DNA of 64,000 nt, taken from positions 62,001 through 126,000 of the forward strand of contig NZ_JBMNPX010000005.1 in assembly GCF_050943825.1 (NCBI RefSeq), read 5' to 3'. A model generated the notes under the pieces. It was not told the origin of the DNA. It did no database searches and was given only the letters and a program-made list of their open reading frames with translations. This stretch comes from Pseudoflavonifractor sp050943825. GTDB lineage: Bacteria; Bacillota; Clostridia; Oscillospirales; Oscillospiraceae. Position numbers and translations under genes: made by a program. Shown here piece by piece: positions 18,175 to 26,696 of this stretch (position 1 is the first letter of the stretch; every line of letters starts with the position of its first letter).

Positions 18175-18219
18175 GTATCCTTTTTCGCCCGCTCGGAGAA
18201 ACAGAGAGGAGCTCCGCCC

Positions 18220-19248
18220 ATGCCGTCTGCATCGCCCCGAGGGGGCAGAAGAAAAGTCCTGATTATTCTGATTATGCTGGTTTTGCTGGTGTGTACCGCC
18301 ATCCTGTCCTTTGGTCTGGGCCGGTACCCCATCACGCCCGCCGAACTGGCAGGCATCGTGCTCTCCCGCTTCTTCCCCATCGAGCAGTTCTGGGCCGACA
18401 CCATGGTAAACGTGTTCTTCAACGTCCGCCTGCCCCGGATCATCATGGCCTGTCTGGTGGGCTGCTGTCTGTCCGCCGCCGGCTGTGCCTACCAGGGTAT
18501 TTTCCAGAACCCCATGGCCTCCCCCGACATCCTGGGCGCCACCAAAGGCTCCGCCTTCGGCGCCTCCCTGGCCATCATCGCCGGATTCGGCGCACAGCTG
18601 ACCATGCTGATGGCCTTCGGCTTCGGCATCCTGACCGTGGTGCTGGTGTGGCTGGTGAGCAGCCGCGCCAAGGGCAAGCGGGTCATGAGCCTGATTCTGG
18701 CCGGTATCGTTATCAGCTCCCTCTTTGAGGCGGGCACCTCCTACATCAAGCTGGTGGCCGACCCCAACGAGGCCCTTCCCAAGATCACCTACTGGCTCAT
18801 GGGCAGCCTGTCCGGTACCACTCGGGACAAGGTTTCCTTTGTGTTCCTGCCCATGCTGATTGGCCTGGTCATCCTGTTCGTGCTCCGGTGGCAGCTGGGC
18901 GTGCTCACCATGGGCGACGAGGAGGCCCGCACCATGGGCGTCAACGCCAGGGTGGTGCGGCCGGTGATCATTCTGGCCTCCACCCTCATCACCGCCGCGG
19001 CGGTGTCGGTGTGCGGCGCCATCGGCTGGGTTGGTCTGGTGATTCCCCACCTGTGCCGCCGCCTGGTGGGCAGCAACACCCGGTACCTCATGCCCGCCTC
19101 CATGGTGGCAGGGGCGCTGTTCCTGCTGATTGTGGACAACATCTCCCGCAACCTCTACGCCACTGAGCTGCCCATTGGCATCCTCACCGCCTTTGTGGGC
19201 GCGCCCTTCTTCCTCTATCTGATGATGAAGGGAGGCGATGTGACGTGA
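18220..19248 (+). CDS. FecCD-family ABC transporter permease (342 aa)
   Basis: Membrane component of a type II importer (BtuC/FecCD family), about ten helices after a short basic N-terminus. Family motifs include NVRLPRIIMACLVGCCLSAA, GYQGIFQNPMASPDILG-like sequence (seen as YQGIFQNPMASPDILGATKG) and AIGWVGLVIPHLCRRLVG, which docks on the ATPase. The family imports siderophores, haem, B12, and in some organisms molybdate/tungstate. The upstream leader suggests the last. GAGAGGAG precedes the ATG. Overlaps the next gene by 4 bp. Confidence 0.9.
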   Translation: MPSASPRGGRRKVLIILIMLVLLVCTAILSFGLGRYPITPAELAGIVLSRFFPIEQFWADTMVNVFFNVRLPRIIMACLVGCCLSAAGCAYQGIFQNPMASPDILGATKGSAFGASLAIIAGFGAQLTMLMAFGFGILTVVLVWLVSSRAKGKRVMSLILAGIVISSLFEAGTSYIKLVADPNEALPKITYWLMGSLSGTTRDKVSFVFLPMLIGLVILFVLRWQLGVLTMGDEEARTMGVNARVVRPVIILASTLITAAAVSVCGAIGWVGLVIPHLCRRLVGSNTRYLMPASMVAGALFLLIVDNISRNLYATELPIGILTAFVGAPFFLYLMMKGGDVT

Positions 19249-20072
19249 GTATTGAAGTCAAACACCTCTCCTTCTCCTACGGAAACCGCCAGGTACTCAA
19301 GGACGTCAGCTTCTCCGTGGGCAAGGGCCAGCTTCTCTCGGTGCTGGGTCCCAACGGCGTGGGCAAGAGTACCCTGTTCCGCTGCATCCTGGGCCTGCTC
19401 CACGGCTTCCAGGGTGAGATCACCGTGGACGGCGCGGTGGTCAGCAATCTGGGTGCCCGGGAGCTGGCCCGCAAGGTGGCCTACATCCCCCAGTCCAACT
19501 ACCCCGCCTTCCAGTACAGCGTGTTCGACATGGTCCTCATGGGCACCACGGCCCAGAGCAGGGGCTTCTCGCCCCCCGGCCCCAAGCAGGAGGCCGCCGC
19601 TCTGGAGGCGCTGGAGCGGCTGGACATCGGCCATCTGGCCGAGCGGAGCTACACCCGCCTGTCCGGCGGCGAGCGTCAGCTGGTGCTCATCGCCCGGGCT
19701 CTGGCCCAGCAGTCCACCGTGCTGCTGATGGACGAGCCCACCGCCAACCTGGACTACGGCAACCAGATCCGGGTTCTCACCAAGGTGCGTGCCCTGGCTG
19801 ACCAGGGGTACACCATCGTCCAGTCCACCCACAACCCGGAGCAGTCCTATCTCTTCTCCCACCAGATTCTGGCCATGAAGGACGGCCAGGTTCTCTCCCA
19901 CGGCACCCCTGACGAGGTGATGAACGAGAACCTGATCAAGGCCCTCTACGGCATCGATGCCGAGGTGGTACCCCTGCGGGACGGGCGGATGCGGGTGTGC
20001 ATCCCCCGTGACCTTCCCACGTTTTCCCCCTGCGAGCAGGTGGAATATAATCCGGTCTCTTCAAATCAGTAA
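19245..20072 (+). CDS. ABC transporter ATP-binding protein, Fec/MolC type (275 aa)
   Basis: ATPase partner of the FecCD permease. Walker A LGPNGVGKSTLFR, signature LSGGERQLVLIARAL, Walker B VLLMDEPTANLDYG and switch His in QSTHNPEQ are visible. The GTG start overlaps the permease stop (GTGA) and is preceded by GGGAGGCG. Domain order and length fit the FepC/BtuD/MolC group. Co-transcribed with the permease and the binding protein that follows after 11 bp. Confidence 0.9.
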   Translation: MSIEVKHLSFSYGNRQVLKDVSFSVGKGQLLSVLGPNGVGKSTLFRCILGLLHGFQGEITVDGAVVSNLGARELARKVAYIPQSNYPAFQYSVFDMVLMGTTAQSRGFSPPGPKQEAAALEALERLDIGHLAERSYTRLSGGERQLVLIARALAQQSTVLLMDEPTANLDYGNQIRVLTKVRALADQGYTIVQSTHNPEQSYLFSHQILAMKDGQVLSHGTPDEVMNENLIKALYGIDAEVVPLRDGRMRVCIPRDLPTFSPCEQVEYNPVSSNQ

Positions 20073-20083
20073 GGAGGATTGTT

Positions 20084-21232
20084 ATGAAACACAAAGCCCT
20101 GTCTCTGCTGCTGGCCCTGGCCATGGTAGTCTCCCTGGCCGCCTGCACCCAGACCACCCCCGAGGCCAGCCCGTCGGCCTCCGGCTCTCCCGAGCCCTCC
20201 GTCTCCCAGACCCCCAGCGCCCAGCCCTCTGAGGAAGGTACTGCCGACACCGTCCAGTTCACCGACTCCTGCGGCCGCACGGTGGAGCTCCCCGCCCAGA
20301 TCGACCGCATCGCGCCCTCCGGCCCCATGGCCCAGATCGTGCTCTTCGCCCTGTGCCCCGACAAGTTCGTGGGTCTGGCCAGCGAGTGGGACCCCGAGGC
20401 CGACCAGTACATTGACACCGAGTACTACAACCTGCCCACCCTGGGCCAGCTCTACGGCTCCAGCGCCGGTGAACTGAACCTGGAGTCTCTGGCCGCCGCT
20501 GATCCCCAGGTGATCATCGACATCGGCGAACCCAAGGACTCCATCGTGGAGGATATGGACGCCATCACCGAGCAGCTGGGCATCCCTGCCGTCCACATTG
20601 ACGCCTACACCGCCACCATGGGCGACACCTACCGCATGCTGGGCGAGCTGCTGGGCATGGAGGAGGAGGCCGCCGTCATCGCCGACTACTGCGACGAGAT
20701 CTACGGCGAGACCGTCTCCATGATGGAGGCCATCGGCGACAACAAGGCCAATATCCTCTACTGCCTGGGTGACCAGGGCCTGAACGTCATCGCCCAGAAC
20801 TCCTACCACGCCGAGGTCATCGACCTGATGACCAACAACCTGGCCGTGGTGGATTCCCCCTCCTCCAAGGGCACCGGCAACGAGGTGGACATGGAGCAGC
20901 TCCTCCTCTGGAACCCGGATATCATCATCTTCGCTCCCGACAGCTACTATGACCAAGTGGCCGACGACCCGGTGTGGCAGGACCTGACCGCCATCCAGAA
21001 CGGCAATTACTATGAGGTGCCCTTCGGGCCCTACAACTGGATGGGCTTCCCCCCCTCCGTCAACCGCTATCTGGGCATGCTGTGGATGGGCGCTCTCCTC
21101 TACCCCGACCAGATCGACTATGACCTGTACACCGAGGTGGCCCGGTACTACGAGATTTTCTACCACTGCGACCTGACCCAGGAGCAGTTCGACGCCCTCA
21201 CCGCCAACTCCATCGGCAAGCTGGCGAGCTGA
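20084..21232 (+). CDS. Substrate-binding lipoprotein of the Fec/MolA-type transporter (382 aa)
   Basis: Periplasmic-binding-type lipoprotein: signal peptide with lipobox SLAAC (residue ~20), a Ser/Pro/Thr linker, then two lobes joined by a long helix (helical-backbone class). Family features are FTDSCGRTVELPAQIDRI and PYNWMGFPPSVNRYLGMLWM, the latter more like molybdate/tungstate-type (MolA) and related proteins than siderophore binders; this is my reading, not a search result. Strong RBS AAGGAGG. Ends the operon before a strong terminator. Substrate could also be an iron chelate. Confidence 0.85.
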   Translation: MKHKALSLLLALAMVVSLAACTQTTPEASPSASGSPEPSVSQTPSAQPSEEGTADTVQFTDSCGRTVELPAQIDRIAPSGPMAQIVLFALCPDKFVGLASEWDPEADQYIDTEYYNLPTLGQLYGSSAGELNLESLAAADPQVIIDIGEPKDSIVEDMDAITEQLGIPAVHIDAYTATMGDTYRMLGELLGMEEEAAVIADYCDEIYGETVSMMEAIGDNKANILYCLGDQGLNVIAQNSYHAEVIDLMTNNLAVVDSPSSKGTGNEVDMEQLLLWNPDIIIFAPDSYYDQVADDPVWQDLTAIQNGNYYEVPFGPYNWMGFPPSVNRYLGMLWMGALLYPDQIDYDLYTEVARYYEIFYHCDLTQEQFDALTANSIGKLAS

Positions 21233-21246
21233 GCTACAACAAAGTC

Positions 21247-21283
21247 AAAAGAGCTGCGGCGCAGATGCGCCGCAGCTCTTTTT
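21247..21283 (+). terminator. Terminator of the Fec/Mol-type transporter operon
   Basis: Perfect 17-bp stem (21247-21263 with 21266-21282) and a T run. Confidence 0.92.
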
Positions 21284-21361
21284 GATGGATTTATTTCACT
21301 GTTTCTGGTATACTGATACTAAAGATGAGCCATTTTTGCGGAATATAAGGAGGAAAACGGT

Positions 21362-21958
21362 ATGAAACGGTTTTTCGCCCTGCTCTCAACTCTGGGGCTG
21401 CTTCTGGCCCTGGCCGCCTGCGGCCCTGCCGCAGAATCCCCCGCGCCTACCGATACTACGCCGCCTCCCACCGAAAGCATGGTGCCCACTCCGTCGCCGG
21501 AGGAGAGCATGACCGTGGAGACGCCCGAGGCGACGCCGCCCCAGGAGAGCCTGCCGCCTGAGGAGACGGAGGAGCCCGCCGAGCAGGAACTGCCGGTTTC
21601 AGCGGACTATGCCGACGAGGACCTGCTCTCCCGGCCCGAGGACTACGACCTGCTGCTTCTGGACGAGAGCGAGTACCGGGTGGACGTGGCTATCACCTCC
21701 ACCGAGACAGTCACCGATATTCAGGTGGTGTCCATCCCCATGGACGATATGGGCTACCGGGTGGACGCCGTTCTGGGCACCCTTGACGCCATCGCCCCCG
21801 GCCGTCCCTTTGTGGTGGCCATGGCCTTCCCCGGCGACATGCCCAATACCGCCCTGGTCTTTACCGACTCGGACGGCGCCGTCCATTACTGTGCCATCGC
21901 TATGAGCGGCAAGGACGGCTCCCTGCTGCTCATCCCCTTTGAGCCGGTTTCCGATTAA
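21362..21958 (+). CDS. Hypothetical lipoprotein with Pro/Glu/Thr-rich linker (198 aa)
   Basis: Not recognised. A lipoprotein signal peptide ends in ALAAC at residue ~20. Residues about 21-80 are low complexity (Pro, Glu, Thr, Ser), probably a spacer through the cell wall. The C-terminal ~115 residues form a compact acidic domain (for example YRVDVAITSTETVTDIQVV and GRPFVVAMAFPGDMPNTA) with a beta-strand-like pattern. Strong RBS AAGGAGG. Its stop codon overlaps that of the converging Rrf2 gene by 4 bp, so no terminator separates them. Confidence 0.75.
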   Translation: MKRFFALLSTLGLLLALAACGPAAESPAPTDTTPPPTESMVPTPSPEESMTVETPEATPPQESLPPEETEEPAEQELPVSADYADEDLLSRPEDYDLLLLDESEYRVDVAITSTETVTDIQVVSIPMDDMGYRVDAVLGTLDAIAPGRPFVVAMAFPGDMPNTALVFTDSDGAVHYCAIAMSGKDGSLLLIPFEPVSD

Positions 21959-22389
21959 TCCTGCTCCTCCTCGGGGCACTTCTCGTGGTAGCGCTTCACC
22001 AGGTCGGCCAGGGTGATGTTGTCTACCACGCCGTCCACCGCGTCCTGAATCTGCTGCCACACCTCCAGGGTGACGCAGCGGTCCGCCCGGCCGCAGCAGC
22101 TGCCGCCGGACACACAGCTCACCGGAGCCAGGTTGCCCTCCAGCTGGCGGAGAATCTCGCCCACGGTGTACTCCTCGGGAGTACGGGTCAGCAGATAGCC
22201 GCCGCCCGCGCCCCGGACGCTGCGCACCAGGCCGCCCCGGGCCAGCTGGGTGACGATTTGCTCCAGGTATTTATCGGAGATCTCCTGCCGTTCGGCCACG
22301 TCCCGCAGGGGGACGGCGGAATCTCCAGGCTGGATGGCCAGATCCAGCATCAAACGAAGGGCATAGCGGCCCTTGGTGGAAATTTTCAT
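21955..22389 (-). CDS. Rrf2-family transcriptional regulator, IscR/CymR-like (144 aa)
   Basis: Winged-helix repressor: MKISTKGRYALRLMLDLAI, then the recognition region EISDKYLEQIVTQLARGGLV and the wing VRGAGGGYLL. The C-terminal part has clustered cysteines (SCVSGGSCCGRADRC), a pattern that in IscR-type members holds an iron-sulfur cluster, whereas CymR lacks it; so an Fe-S or redox sensor is more likely. No isc/suf genes are nearby. A palindrome over its own promoter suggests autoregulation. Start supported by AGAGGAG upstream. Confidence 0.88.
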   Translation of the reverse strand: MKISTKGRYALRLMLDLAIQPGDSAVPLRDVAERQEISDKYLEQIVTQLARGGLVRSVRGAGGGYLLTRTPEEYTVGEILRQLEGNLAPVSCVSGGSCCGRADRCVTLEVWQQIQDAVDGVVDNITLADLVKRYHEKCPEEEQD

Positions 22390-22411
22390 ATCAGAAACTC
22401 CTCTTCTCAGG

Positions 22412-22451
22412 TAGTTACAACTATATTACCACGGGTTTGGTAGGATTTCAA
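22412..22451 (-). promoter_or_regulatory. Promoter and probable operator of the Rrf2 gene
   Basis: On the minus strand TTGAAA (22451-22446), 17 bp, TAATAT (22428-22423). The perfect palindrome TAGTTACAACTA (22412-22423) lies at the expected transcription start, a good place for autorepression. Confidence 0.65.
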
Positions 22452-22464
22452 GCAAAAAAAGCTC

Positions 22465-22493
22465 TTGACTTTAACAGCAAAAAGTGCTAAAGT
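22465..22493 (+). promoter_or_regulatory. Promoter of the aroF-tyrA leader transcript
   Basis: TTGACT (22465-22470), 17 bp, TAAAGT (22488-22493); back to back with the Rrf2 promoter. Confidence 0.75.
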
Positions 22494-22523
22494 TTCTCTA
22501 TCAAACAGGAGAGGAGCTCTACC

Positions 22524-22595
22524 ATGGCGCTGTGCTTCGGCTATGCATACGGCTATTACCGCTATTACCGTAGCGGTTATTTTGCCTGCCCATAA
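22524..22595 (+). CDS. Tyrosine-rich leader peptide of the aroF-tyrA operon (23 aa)
   Basis: A short reading frame with a strong RBS (GAGGAG, seven bases before ATG). Of 23 residues, 7 are Tyr (positions 7, 9, 11, 12, 14, 15, 19) and 2 are Phe (5, 20). It lies ~24 bases after the predicted transcription start and ~40 bases before an intrinsic terminator, and the next genes are DAHP synthase and prephenate dehydrogenase, i.e. tyrosine synthesis. This is the layout of a ribosome-mediated attenuator in which stalling at Tyr codons prevents termination. A hairpin within the coding part (22558-22564 with 22571-22577) would be disrupted by the stalled ribosome. Confidence 0.85.
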   Translation: MALCFGYAYGYYRYYRSGYFACP

Positions 22596-22637
22596 CCGAT
22601 TTGCCAGCTGGGAGCGTTTCCTAACCGGAACACATAC

Positions 22638-22675
22638 CGCGGCGGTCCGTTTTGGGCCGCCGCGTTTTTCTTTTT
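22638..22675 (+). terminator. Attenuator terminator upstream of aroF
   Basis: An 11-bp stem with one G-U pair (22638-22648 with 22654-22664), 5-base loop, followed by TTTTTCTTTTT. The left arm (ACCGC at 22636-22640) can instead pair with GCGGT at 22573-22577 in the leader ORF, a possible antiterminator. Confidence 0.9.
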
Positions 22676-22717
22676 CCGCGGCGGGACGGAGTGCCGGAAC
22701 GAGAAAGGATGGAATAT

Positions 22718-23734
22718 ATGGTTATCATTTTAAAGCCTGATTTTACCGCGGAGCAGATGGAGGAGGCCATCCGTGCCATGGAGGCCGGCGGCGTGAAGGT
22801 CATGGTGTCCAAGGGCAGCGAGACCACCATTCTGGGCGCTGAGGGCGACACCAGCCGTCTGGACGGGGAAAAGCTGTCCCAGCTGCCTGGCGTGGACCGG
22901 GTGATGCGGGTCAGCGAGCCCTTCAAGAAGGCCAACCGGAAGTTTCACCCCGACGACTCGGTCATTGACCTGGGCGGCGGCGTGACCGTGGGCGGCAACA
23001 AGCTGGCCGTCATTGCCGGACCCTGCTCGGTAGAGAGCCAGGAGCAGATTGTGGGCGTGGCCAGGGACGTGCAGGCCGCCGGAGCCGTGGCCCTCCGTGG
23101 CGGCGCCTACAAGCCCCGCACCTCCCCCTACGCCTTCCAGGGCATGGGCTCCCGGGGCATCGAACTGCTGCGGGAGGCCCGTGAGGCCACCGGCCTGCCC
23201 ATTGTCACCGAGCTGATGAGCGCCGACCAGATTCCCCTCTTCGAGGCCTGCGTGGACGTGATTCAGGTGGGCGCCCGGAACATGCAGAATTTCGACCTGC
23301 TCAAGAAGCTGGGCAAGCTCAACAAGCCCATCCTGCTCAAGCGGGGCCTCAGCTCCACCATTGAGGAGTGGGTCATGTCCGCCGAGTACATTCTGGCCGG
23401 CGGCAACCCCAACGTCATCCTCTGTGAGCGTGGCATCCGCACCTTTGAGACTTACACCCGCAACACCCTGGACCTGTCCGCCGTGCTGGCCGTCAAGCAG
23501 ATGACCCATCTGCCTGTGGTGGTGGATCCGTCCCACGCCTGCGGCAAGGCCTGGATGGTGGAGCGGATGAGCCTGGCCGCCGTGGCCGCCGGAGCCGACG
23601 GCCTGCTGATCGAGGTCCACAACGACCCCAAAAACGCCCTGTGCGACGGCGCCCAGTCCATCACCCCCGCTCAGTTCAGGGACCTGATGGGCAAAATCGG
23701 CGGCATCGCCGCCTGCGTGGGCCGCAGCGTGTAA
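22718..23734 (+). CDS. aroF: 3-deoxy-7-phosphoheptulonate synthase, type I beta with N-terminal regulatory domain (338 aa)
   Basis: First enzyme of aromatic amino-acid synthesis: PEP plus erythrose 4-phosphate to DAHP. The N-terminal ~70 residues form the ferredoxin-like domain (VIILKPDFTAEQMEEAIR) which in the Thermotoga enzyme binds Tyr/Phe for feedback inhibition. The catalytic barrel shows AVIAGPCSVES, RGGAYKPRTSPYAFQGMG, KRGLSSTIEEW and VVVDPSHACGK. In-frame ATGs exist at 22709 and further upstream; AAGGA at 22704-22708 favours 22718. Expression appears doubly tied to tyrosine: leader attenuation and allosteric control. Confidence 0.95.
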   Translation: MVIILKPDFTAEQMEEAIRAMEAGGVKVMVSKGSETTILGAEGDTSRLDGEKLSQLPGVDRVMRVSEPFKKANRKFHPDDSVIDLGGGVTVGGNKLAVIAGPCSVESQEQIVGVARDVQAAGAVALRGGAYKPRTSPYAFQGMGSRGIELLREAREATGLPIVTELMSADQIPLFEACVDVIQVGARNMQNFDLLKKLGKLNKPILLKRGLSSTIEEWVMSAEYILAGGNPNVILCERGIRTFETYTRNTLDLSAVLAVKQMTHLPVVVDPSHACGKAWMVERMSLAAVAAGADGLLIEVHNDPKNALCDGAQSITPAQFRDLMGKIGGIAACVGRSV

Positions 23735-23749
23735 AAGGAGGTCTTTTCC

Positions 23750-24616
23750 ATGTCAAAAACCATTGCCGTCATCGGCCTGGGCCTGATTGGCGGTTCCATG
23801 GCCCTGGCGCTGAAGGGCTTTGAGGACTTTGAAATTGTAGGCGTGGATGTGTCGGAGCCCACCCTCCGCTTCGCCGCGGAGCACGGTGTTGGCGACCGTG
23901 TCACCGCTGAGGCGGGCGAGGTGGTCCCCCAGGCGGACGTGACCATCCTGTGCCTTCACCCCAGGGGCATCACCCGGTTCCTGGAGGAGTACAAACATCA
24001 GTTCAAGCCGGGCAGCCTGGTAACCGACGTGTGCGGCATCAAGACCGCCATCATGGAGGCGGCGGAGGTGCTGCCGCCCGAAGTGGACTTCATCGGCTGC
24101 CACCCCATGGCGGGCACCGAGTTTTCCGGCATTGAGCACGCCTTTGGGGAGATGTTCCAAAAGTCCCACCTCATCCTCACCCCCAGGGAAAAGAGCACCC
24201 AGGAGCACATCGCCCTGATGGAGCGGCTGGCCGACTACATCGGCTGCAAGGACGTGGTGCGCACCACCCCCGAGGAGCACGACGCCATCCTGGCCTACAC
24301 CAGCCAGATGATGCACATCATCGCCGTCTCGGTGTGTGACGACCCCACGCTCTTCACCTGCAAGGGCTTTGAGGGCAGCTCCTTCCGGGGCTGCACCCGG
24401 GTGGCCGCTCTGGACGTGGGGCTGTGGACCCAGCTCTTCTCCATGAACTCCCCCGCCCTGCTCACCGCCCTGGACCGGCTGGAGGAAAACCTCCACGCCT
24501 ACCGGGAGGCCATCGCCTCGGGGGACACCAAGCTGCTCTCCGAAAAGCTGGCCTTCTCCGCCGGCCGCAAGCGCAAGATGAACCTGGAAGGTCCCGACCT
24601 GCTCAGCCTGGATTAA
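23750..24616 (+). CDS. tyrA: Prephenate dehydrogenase TyrA (288 aa)
   Basis: Oxidises prephenate to 4-hydroxyphenylpyruvate for tyrosine. The Rossmann motif IAVIGLGLIGGSMALAL is at residues 5-21; the conserved CHPMAGTEFSGIEHA and PEEHDAILAYTSQMMHIIA segments hold substrate-binding residues (His, Arg). There is no C-terminal ACT domain and no fused chorismate mutase; length matches the monofunctional form. Starts 16 bp after aroF with AAAGGAGG, so both are in one operon under the tyrosine-rich leader. Confidence 0.94.
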   Translation: MSKTIAVIGLGLIGGSMALALKGFEDFEIVGVDVSEPTLRFAAEHGVGDRVTAEAGEVVPQADVTILCLHPRGITRFLEEYKHQFKPGSLVTDVCGIKTAIMEAAEVLPPEVDFIGCHPMAGTEFSGIEHAFGEMFQKSHLILTPREKSTQEHIALMERLADYIGCKDVVRTTPEEHDAILAYTSQMMHIIAVSVCDDPTLFTCKGFEGSSFRGCTRVAALDVGLWTQLFSMNSPALLTALDRLEENLHAYREAIASGDTKLLSEKLAFSAGRKRKMNLEGPDLLSLD

Positions 24617-24620
24617 ATCA

Positions 24621-24657
24621 GCGGCGCATCCCGGATATGGGATGCGCCGCTTGCTTT
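24621..24657. terminator. Terminator after tyrA (also serves the opposing gene)
   Basis: Perfect 12-bp stem (24621-24632 with 24639-24650) followed by TTGCTTTTT. Confidence 0.85.
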
Positions 24658-26655
24658 TTACTCTTTTTCCGGCAGGAAGAAAAAGTCCTCCAGCCGGTTG
24701 TCCCGGTCCTCAAAAATCTCGTTGTACTGGAGCATCTGGTAGTTCAGCAGCCCCTCCTGTGCCGCCTGGCTCATGTCCGTGGTCTGCTCATGCCAGGTGC
24801 CGTCGGTGTCCTGATAGCCCACCGCGTTCACTGCCGGTACCGTCTCCCGCAGCTGGCTGAGGAAGGTCTGATAGCCGGTCTTGGGCAGGTTGGCCGCGTC
24901 CATCAGCAGCCCGGACAGGTAGTTGAGGGACAGCTTCACGTCCTGCTGTTCCTCAATGTCGTAGTTGGCCCAGATGAGGAAGGGCACCTCCTGCTTTTTC
25001 TGGGCCTCCTCCACGGTGGGGTCGCTGCCCAGCAGGTCGGTGTAGAAATTGGTGGCCACCTGGGGCTGGTGGTCGCCGAACATCAGAATCATGGTGGGCT
25101 CCTCCACCTGGGAGAAGTAGTTGACGAGGTACTCAAAGGCCTTATCGCTCTGGTAAATCAGGTTTAAGTACTGGTTCACCGTGTTGTACTTGCCCTCCAT
25201 CTCCCCGGTGAGCCACACCTCCTTGGGCAGGTTGGTCCACGCACCCGAGTAGGCGCTGTGGTTCTGCATGGTCACGTTGAAGATGAAGAGGGGCTCCCCC
25301 TTCTCCTTCTCCTCGCAGATGCGGATCAGGTTCTCGTAGTCGGTCTGGTCGGAGATGTAGTCCCGGATGTAGTAGGGATTCTCAAAGTCGCTCTGGAAAA
25401 GCCAGCGGTCAAAGCCAAAGGCCTTGTACACGGGAATCCGGTTCCAGCCGGAGGAGTAGTAGGGGTGCATGGCCACGCACTCATAGCCCTGGGCGCTCAT
25501 CTGGGCCACCATGGACTCGGATCCCTCCTTTACATAGAGGTGGTAGGGCACCGTACCCGCCGGAAGGAAGGCGGTGGTGTTGCCGGTGAGGAACTCGTAC
25601 TCCGAGTTGGCGGTGGTGCCGCCGAACACGGAGGAGTAGGCCGTGCCCCGGATGGTGTTCTCCGTCAGGGAGCGGAAGAAGGGCATGGGGTCCTGATTGG
25701 TCTCCAGGTCAAAGGTTCCGGTCAGGTCGGAGAAGGACTCGTTCATGATGACAATCACGTTGACCGGCTGAACCCCGCCGTCCCCTGTGCCCGACACGGG
25801 CACAGAATCCTCCTCCACCTCAGCCACAATTTCAGCCAGGGCCTCCTGGGAGTAGCCCTCCGGCTCGGACACGGAGGAGTACCGCAGGCACACGGAGAAG
25901 TTGAGCACAAAGCCGTTGCCCCGGGTGGTCCACATGGAGGGCTCAATGCCCACGGCGGAGAGGAAGCTGGTGCCGAAGAACACGGCCAGGAAGGCAGCGC
26001 AGACGGCGGTTACCGGCACAGCGGAGCGGAGGCGGAGCCTGGCGCGGCCCTTCTGCCTGGGCAGGGTGAGCAGCAGGAGCAGGAAGAGGGCCAGTCCCAG
26101 GGCAGTGAGGGCCTGCTTGGTGTCAAAGGCGTAGTTGTAGTTCCCCGCCACGTTGACGGCGGTGCCCAGGGTGAGCAGGTCGCCCGGGAAGATGGTGCGG
26201 CCCCGGAAGGCGATGACATAGTGGTTGGCCATGCCGATGACCCAGAACAGGGCGGTGGAGATGCCGCAGGACAGGTTCCGCCGCCCCACGATGAGCCAGA
26301 CAACCAGGGCGATGATGTAGTAAAAGGCCAGGTTCAGGGCCACCTGGAGGGTGGAAAAGCTGGTGAATGGGTTGTTCCAGTTGAGGATCTCCACCAGGGA
26401 GTACCCCACCACCGGGCCGGCGGCCCAGAACAGCCGGGACAGCCACAGCGCCGCCCGTCCCTCCAGCTTGAAGCGCACCGGGATGGGCAGGGTCAGACCC
26501 AGGGCCCACAGCAGGCTCTCCCACCAGGGGAAGCCGGATACCAGCAATCCCGTCAGTACGCCCGCAAAGACCAGCACCGACGCGATCAGGCCCCAGCGCC
26601 GTATCTCCACCCATTTTTTCCCAGTTTGGACCGGCAATTTTGTCTCTGTCTTCAT
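24658..26655 (-). CDS. LTA synthase / phosphoglycerol transferase-type membrane sulfatase-fold enzyme (665 aa)
   Basis: Membrane protein with five or so N-terminal helices and an extracellular alkaline-phosphatase-fold domain (about residues 260-620), as in LtaS and MdoB-like proteins, which transfer glycerol phosphate to glycolipids or glycans. Metal/catalytic motifs: VIVIMNESFSDLTGTFD, GGTTANSEYEFLTGNT (nucleophilic Thr), SGWNRIPVYKAFGFD, and LMFGDHQPQ. The product could be lipoteichoic acid or a glycerol-phosphate-modified polymer. GTG at 26676 opens the frame; ATG 26655 with GAGGTAAGAG upstream is preferred. Confidence 0.88.
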   Translation of the reverse strand: MKTETKLPVQTGKKWVEIRRWGLIASVLVFAGVLTGLLVSGFPWWESLLWALGLTLPIPVRFKLEGRAALWLSRLFWAAGPVVGYSLVEILNWNNPFTSFSTLQVALNLAFYYIIALVVWLIVGRRNLSCGISTALFWVIGMANHYVIAFRGRTIFPGDLLTLGTAVNVAGNYNYAFDTKQALTALGLALFLLLLLTLPRQKGRARLRLRSAVPVTAVCAAFLAVFFGTSFLSAVGIEPSMWTTRGNGFVLNFSVCLRYSSVSEPEGYSQEALAEIVAEVEEDSVPVSGTGDGGVQPVNVIVIMNESFSDLTGTFDLETNQDPMPFFRSLTENTIRGTAYSSVFGGTTANSEYEFLTGNTTAFLPAGTVPYHLYVKEGSESMVAQMSAQGYECVAMHPYYSSGWNRIPVYKAFGFDRWLFQSDFENPYYIRDYISDQTDYENLIRICEEKEKGEPLFIFNVTMQNHSAYSGAWTNLPKEVWLTGEMEGKYNTVNQYLNLIYQSDKAFEYLVNYFSQVEEPTMILMFGDHQPQVATNFYTDLLGSDPTVEEAQKKQEVPFLIWANYDIEEQQDVKLSLNYLSGLLMDAANLPKTGYQTFLSQLRETVPAVNAVGYQDTDGTWHEQTTDMSQAAQEGLLNYQMLQYNEIFEDRDNRLEDFFFLPEKE

Positions 26656-26696
26656 GGTATTTCTCTTACCTCGCACGCAAATATGTCCTATGGAAC

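Noticed and set aside
22652..22717. Earlier aroF start within the terminator
   Set aside because: The extension would encode the attenuator stem; the RBS before 22718 and family alignment support the later start.
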